Of a stretch of 8,047 nucleotides of DNA, positions 5,925 through 8,047 are shown piece after piece; the first letter of the stretch is position 1, and each line of letters starts with the position of its first letter. Source of the stretch: CAVPEW01 sp050247895. GTDB taxonomy: Bacteria > Actinomycetota > Acidimicrobiia > Acidimicrobiales > VFJN01. Made by a program: the position numbers and the translations under genes. The DNA is taken from the NCBI GenBank assembly GCA_050247895.1, contig JBFWTJ010000185.1, forward strand, positions 1 through 8,047, in the 5' to 3' direction. Below the pieces are notes generated by a model. It had not been told where the DNA came from and searched no databases. It worked only from the letters and a program-made list of their open reading frames with translations.

Positions 5925-7301
5925 ATGGCGTACGACGTGATCGTGGTGGGCGGCGGCGCGGCCGGATCGGTCGCCGCGGCCGTGCTGGCCAAGGAGGGCA
6001 AGCGGGTCCTGCTCCTGGAGAAGGACGCCGGGCTCGCCGGCCGGGCCCGCTACTTCGACGTCGACGGGTACAAGCTCCAGTGGGGCCCGCACCTGCTGGA
6101 GGATCCGGGCAGCGGCCTGACCGCCATCCTGGACTGGCTCGGCTACCGGATGGACCACGGCGAGACCAACGACGGCATGGCCATCTGGACCGGCGAGCAG
6201 TGGAAGTCGGCCTCGGAGGTGTACTCGTCGGGCCGGGACGACCTGAAGAAGGTCATCGCCGACATCGCCTCGATCGACCTGGACTCGCTCGACGCCCTCG
6301 ACCAGGTGTCGCTGCGGCAGTGGCTCGAGGAGCGCACCGACCACGAGGGCGTCATCGGCCTGTTCGAGTTCATGGCCGTGCTCGAGGGCCAGACCGGGGC
6401 CCCCGACGACCACTCGGCCAGCGACAACCTGTTCATGCGGGCGCTGCACCTGCGCGAGCAGCGCAAGCCCGGCTACTCCTACGTGCCGGTCGGCGGCTTC
6501 GACGCCCTGTTCGAGACCGTGGGGTCGATCGCGCAGGACCACGGCGCCGAGGTCCGCCGCAACGTGACGGTGGCGTCGGTGTCCATCGAGGACGGCCGGG
6601 TGCGTGGCGTGCTGGTCGAGTCCGGCGAGCGGCGCATGCCCAACGAGTTCATGCCGCTGGAGCTGATCGAGGCCGACGAGGTCATCCTCACGCTGCCGGT
6701 CTTCCAGGTGCTCGACCTGCTCCCCGAGGGCACCGTGCCGGAGTGGTACCTCGACCTGATCCGGCGTCTCACCACCGAGGACGCCAGGGGCAGCTGGATC
6801 GGCTTCTACGCCGCGCTGCCCGAACCGGCGTTCCAGTACACCGAGAAGGAGCTGGCCGCCTGGTTCACCACGCCCCGCACCGGCTACCCCGGCTTCGGGT
6901 ACCTCCACTCGGCGCTGGACCCGGGCACCGCGCCCGAGGGCGAGCACCTCTTCGTGTGCGGCATCGCCTGCGACCTGGCCGCGGTGAGCGACCGGACCAA
7001 GCTGGCCCGGCTCATGGCCGACTTCGAGGCCGACATGGAGGACATGTACCCGGCGCTGAAGGCCTCGAAGTGGCGAGTGCGCCACGTGATCACCAACTTC
7101 GGCCTCAAGGCCCGCCCCGGCCTGGTCGGCGCCCTGCGGCCGCACAACGTCGTGCCCGGGGTCGAAGGCCTCTACTGCGGGGGCGACACCTTCCGGGGTC
7201 GTTCGGTCGGCATCGACCGGGCGGCGCGCTCCGGGCTGACCTGTGCCGAGCTCGTGCTCGGCCGACGTGTCGAGGGACTCGACGGAACATGGAGGTACTG
7301 A
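5925..7301 (+). CDS. FAD-dependent oxidoreductase, phytoene desaturase/saturase-like
   Basis: This is a 458-residue flavoprotein of the amine-oxidase/phytoene-desaturase superfamily. It begins with a Rossmann dinucleotide-binding motif (VIVVGGGAAG, GxGxxG at Gly9-Gly11-Gly14, with Glu32 as the ribose-binding acid). The LAGRARYF block (37-44) and the WGPHLLED stretch typical of the family follow. A middle block YVPVGGFDALFETV (186-199) precedes HGAEVRRNVTVASV, the second conserved region of carotenoid desaturases and retinol saturase. The C-terminal FAD motif is GVEGLYCGGD (412-421), followed by a helix. No signal peptide or clear membrane segment is seen. The reaction is probably insertion or removal of a C=C bond, or an isomerisation, in a hydrophobic substrate. 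No carotenoid synthesis genes are nearby. Its neighbours instead suggest a CoA-linked degradative role, which is inference. Its stop overlaps the next start by one base. Confidence 0.88.
   Translation: MAYDVIVVGGGAAGSVAAAVLAKEGKRVLLLEKDAGLAGRARYFDVDGYKLQWGPHLLEDPGSGLTAILDWLGYRMDHGETNDGMAIWTGEQWKSASEVYSSGRDDLKKVIADIASIDLDSLDALDQVSLRQWLEERTDHEGVIGLFEFMAVLEGQTGAPDDHSASDNLFMRALHLREQRKPGYSYVPVGGFDALFETVGSIAQDHGAEVRRNVTVASVSIEDGRVRGVLVESGERRMPNEFMPLELIEADEVILTLPVFQVLDLLPEGTVPEWYLDLIRRLTTEDARGSWIGFYAALPEPAFQYTEKELAAWFTTPRTGYPGFGYLHSALDPGTAPEGEHLFVCGIACDLAAVSDRTKLARLMADFEADMEDMYPALKASKWRVRHVITNFGLKARPGLVGALRPHNVVPGVEGLYCGGDTFRGRSVGIDRAARSGLTCAELVLGRRVEGLDGTWRY
7291..7295 (+). promoter_or_regulatory. 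Ribosome-binding site deciding the SnoaL-like gene start
   Basis: GGAGG, within the last codons of the FAD gene, lies five bases before ATG 7301. It favours that start over the in-frame ATG at 7289, which would place the site inside the coding region. Confidence 0.7.
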
Positions 7302-7765
7302 TGAGCGACGTCGCCGACGAGCTGGCCATCCGCGACCTGGTGGCCCGGTTCACCGACGCGGTGAACCGACGGGCCACCGACGAGTTCGCCGACCTGTTCA
7401 CCGACGACGGCGAGTGGGTCGTGCCCGGCATGCCCGAGTGCCGGGGCGGCGCGGCCGCCGGCGCGCAGCTGGCCGGCATGCTCGAGGCCTTCGCCTTCCT
7501 GGTCCAGCTGGTGCACAGCGGTCGGGTGCAGGTCGACGGCGACCAGGCCAGCGCCCGCTGGTACATCACCGAGTGGGCTGCCGACGGCGAGGGCGGGGGC
7601 TCGTACTTCGTGGGCACCTACCACGACCAGCTCGTGCGGACCGGTGACGGCTGGCGCTTCACCTCGCGCCGGTTCGACTTCCTGTGGCTCGGCCGGCCGG
7701 AGATGAAGGGCAAGGCCAAGCCGTTCCCCGAGGTGCCCGCCGGCGCGGTGCCCTGGCCTTCCTGA
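7301..7765 (+). CDS. SnoaL/NTF2-like fold protein (nuclear transport factor 2 family)
   Basis: This is a 154-residue single-domain protein with the cone-shaped alpha+beta NTF2 fold. Signs are the opening helices ELAIRDLVARFTDAVNRR, then FADLFTDDGEWVVPG (29-43), a central LVHSGRVQVDGDQASARWYI (70-89) and the closing strands GTYHDQLVRTGDGWRF (105-120). This pattern fits the SnoaL_4-type subfamily, which includes ketosteroid-isomerase-like, dehydratase, hydratase and cyclase enzymes as well as non-catalytic members. His72 on the central strand could line the pocket. Activity cannot be assigned from sequence alone. The tail after about 133 (MKGKAKPFPEVP) is Pro- and Lys-rich. Start and stop overlap the FAD gene as TGATG, implying coupled translation and a shared pathway. 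It is the last gene of the rightward unit. Confidence 0.87.
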   Translation: MSDVADELAIRDLVARFTDAVNRRATDEFADLFTDDGEWVVPGMPECRGGAAAGAQLAGMLEAFAFLVQLVHSGRVQVDGDQASARWYITEWAADGEGGGSYFVGTYHDQLVRTGDGWRFTSRRFDFLWLGRPEMKGKAKPFPEVPAGAVPWPS

Positions 7766-7779
7766 AGCGCGCCCCGCGG

Positions 7780-8047
7780 TCAGCCGATGTGGGTGATGAC
7801 GGCTTGGCGTTGCTCAACGCTGTGCCGGCCCTCGGCCTCGGCGACCAGGGGATCCAGCGCCTGCCAGTCGCCCCCGTCGACCCGGTACGCCGCGACCAGC
7901 TCCACCCGGACCCCCACCGCGTAGTCCCCGTGCCAGGCGAACACGTGACGCACGCTGGACTCCCGCGGATAGGCCCGGCCCAGATCACCGGTCACCGGGC
8001 CCGACCCGTCCCCGAAGTCCCAGATCACCTGGCCCGTGGACAAGCGC
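7780..8047 (-). CDS. PKD-domain protein, C-terminal part only (5' end beyond the window)
   Basis: About 88 residues of the C-terminus are visible. The frame stays open through the right edge (RLSTGQV), and the TTG at 8043 has no claim to be the start. VIWDFGDGSG is the hallmark of a PKD (polycystic kidney disease) beta-sandwich domain. It is followed by AYPRESSVRHVFAWHGDYAV, the usual closing strands with the H-x-F/Y...G-x-Y motif. The ending VDGGDWQALDPL ... QRQAVITHIG resembles the C-termini of a common group of small, secreted, PKD-containing actinobacterial proteins. A secreted or surface location is inferred, since no signal peptide can be seen. The gene converges on the SnoaL-like gene with only 14 bases between the stops, and no terminator hairpin is apparent there. 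It has no evident link to the metabolic genes. Confidence 0.75.
   Translation of the reverse strand, partial: RLSTGQVIWDFGDGSGPVTGDLGRAYPRESSVRHVFAWHGDYAVGVRVELVAAYRVDGGDWQALDPLVAEAEGRHSVEQRQAVITHIG

Noticed and set aside
4451..7145. Long open frames on the minus strand opposite the TetR, crotonase and FAD genes
   Set aside because: Their translations are low-complexity Arg/Ala/Ser/Gly- or His-rich with no family motifs, while the plus strand carries clear domains with ribosome-binding sites.
5570..7288. Long upstream extension of the SnoaL-like frame, which would give a fusion of about 730 residues
   Set aside because: The upstream portion is an out-of-frame reading of the crotonase and FAD genes, and a ribosome-binding site directly precedes ATG 7301.
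7766..7779. Possible bidirectional terminator between the SnoaL-like and PKD genes
   Set aside because: Only 14 bases separate the stops, and no stable hairpin or T-run is visible.

Overview
The window is very GC-rich and densely coding. It carries an F420-type luciferase-like oxidoreductase, class III CoA-transferase domains, a TetR regulator whose C-terminal half resembles KstR2, and the tail of a PKD-domain protein of a type common in actinobacteria. Together these point to a high-GC actinobacterium, for example of the Acidimicrobiia or the Mycobacteriales. The species cannot be told from this sequence. No RNA genes, insertion sequences, integrases, CRISPR repeats or long repeats were seen, and no stretch over 100 bases lacks a gene.

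Layout. At the left edge (2-1123, +) lies an MFS transporter that lacks its extreme N-terminus. It runs tail-to-tail into, and overlaps by 47 bp, a leftward two-gene unit: an LLM-class oxidoreductase (4447-3386) followed by a fused two-domain CaiB/BaiF CoA-transferase (3386-1077). A 66-bp divergent intergenic region (4448-4513) follows, the only AT-rich patch in the window, containing two overlapping palindromes built from GATAATC/GATTATC. Rightward from it runs a four-gene unit: a TetR regulator (4514-5140), an enoyl-CoA hydratase/isomerase-family protein (5133-5915), a phytoene-desaturase-like FAD oxidoreductase (5925-7301) and a SnoaL/NTF2-fold protein (7301-7765). The 3' part of a PKD-domain gene (7780 to the right edge, -) converges on this unit.

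How the genes may work together (inference). The palindromes sit between the regulator and the divergent oxidoreductase gene, so one TetR protein could control both arms. The enzymes form a plausible set for activating a hydrophobic acid as a CoA thioester (CoA-transferase), oxidising or reducing it (F420 and FAD enzymes), isomerising or hydrating it (crotonase) and a further isomerisation, dehydration or hydration by a SnoaL-fold enzyme. The MFS protein could import the substrate, although it lies on a separate convergent unit. The substrate is unknown. The KstR2-like regulator makes a steroid, terpenoid or alicyclic acid a reasonable first guess. Two of the enzymes have altered catalytic positions: the first CoA-transferase domain has Ser where Asp is expected, and the crotonase lacks both hydratase glutamates. 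This arm is therefore not a routine beta-oxidation set.
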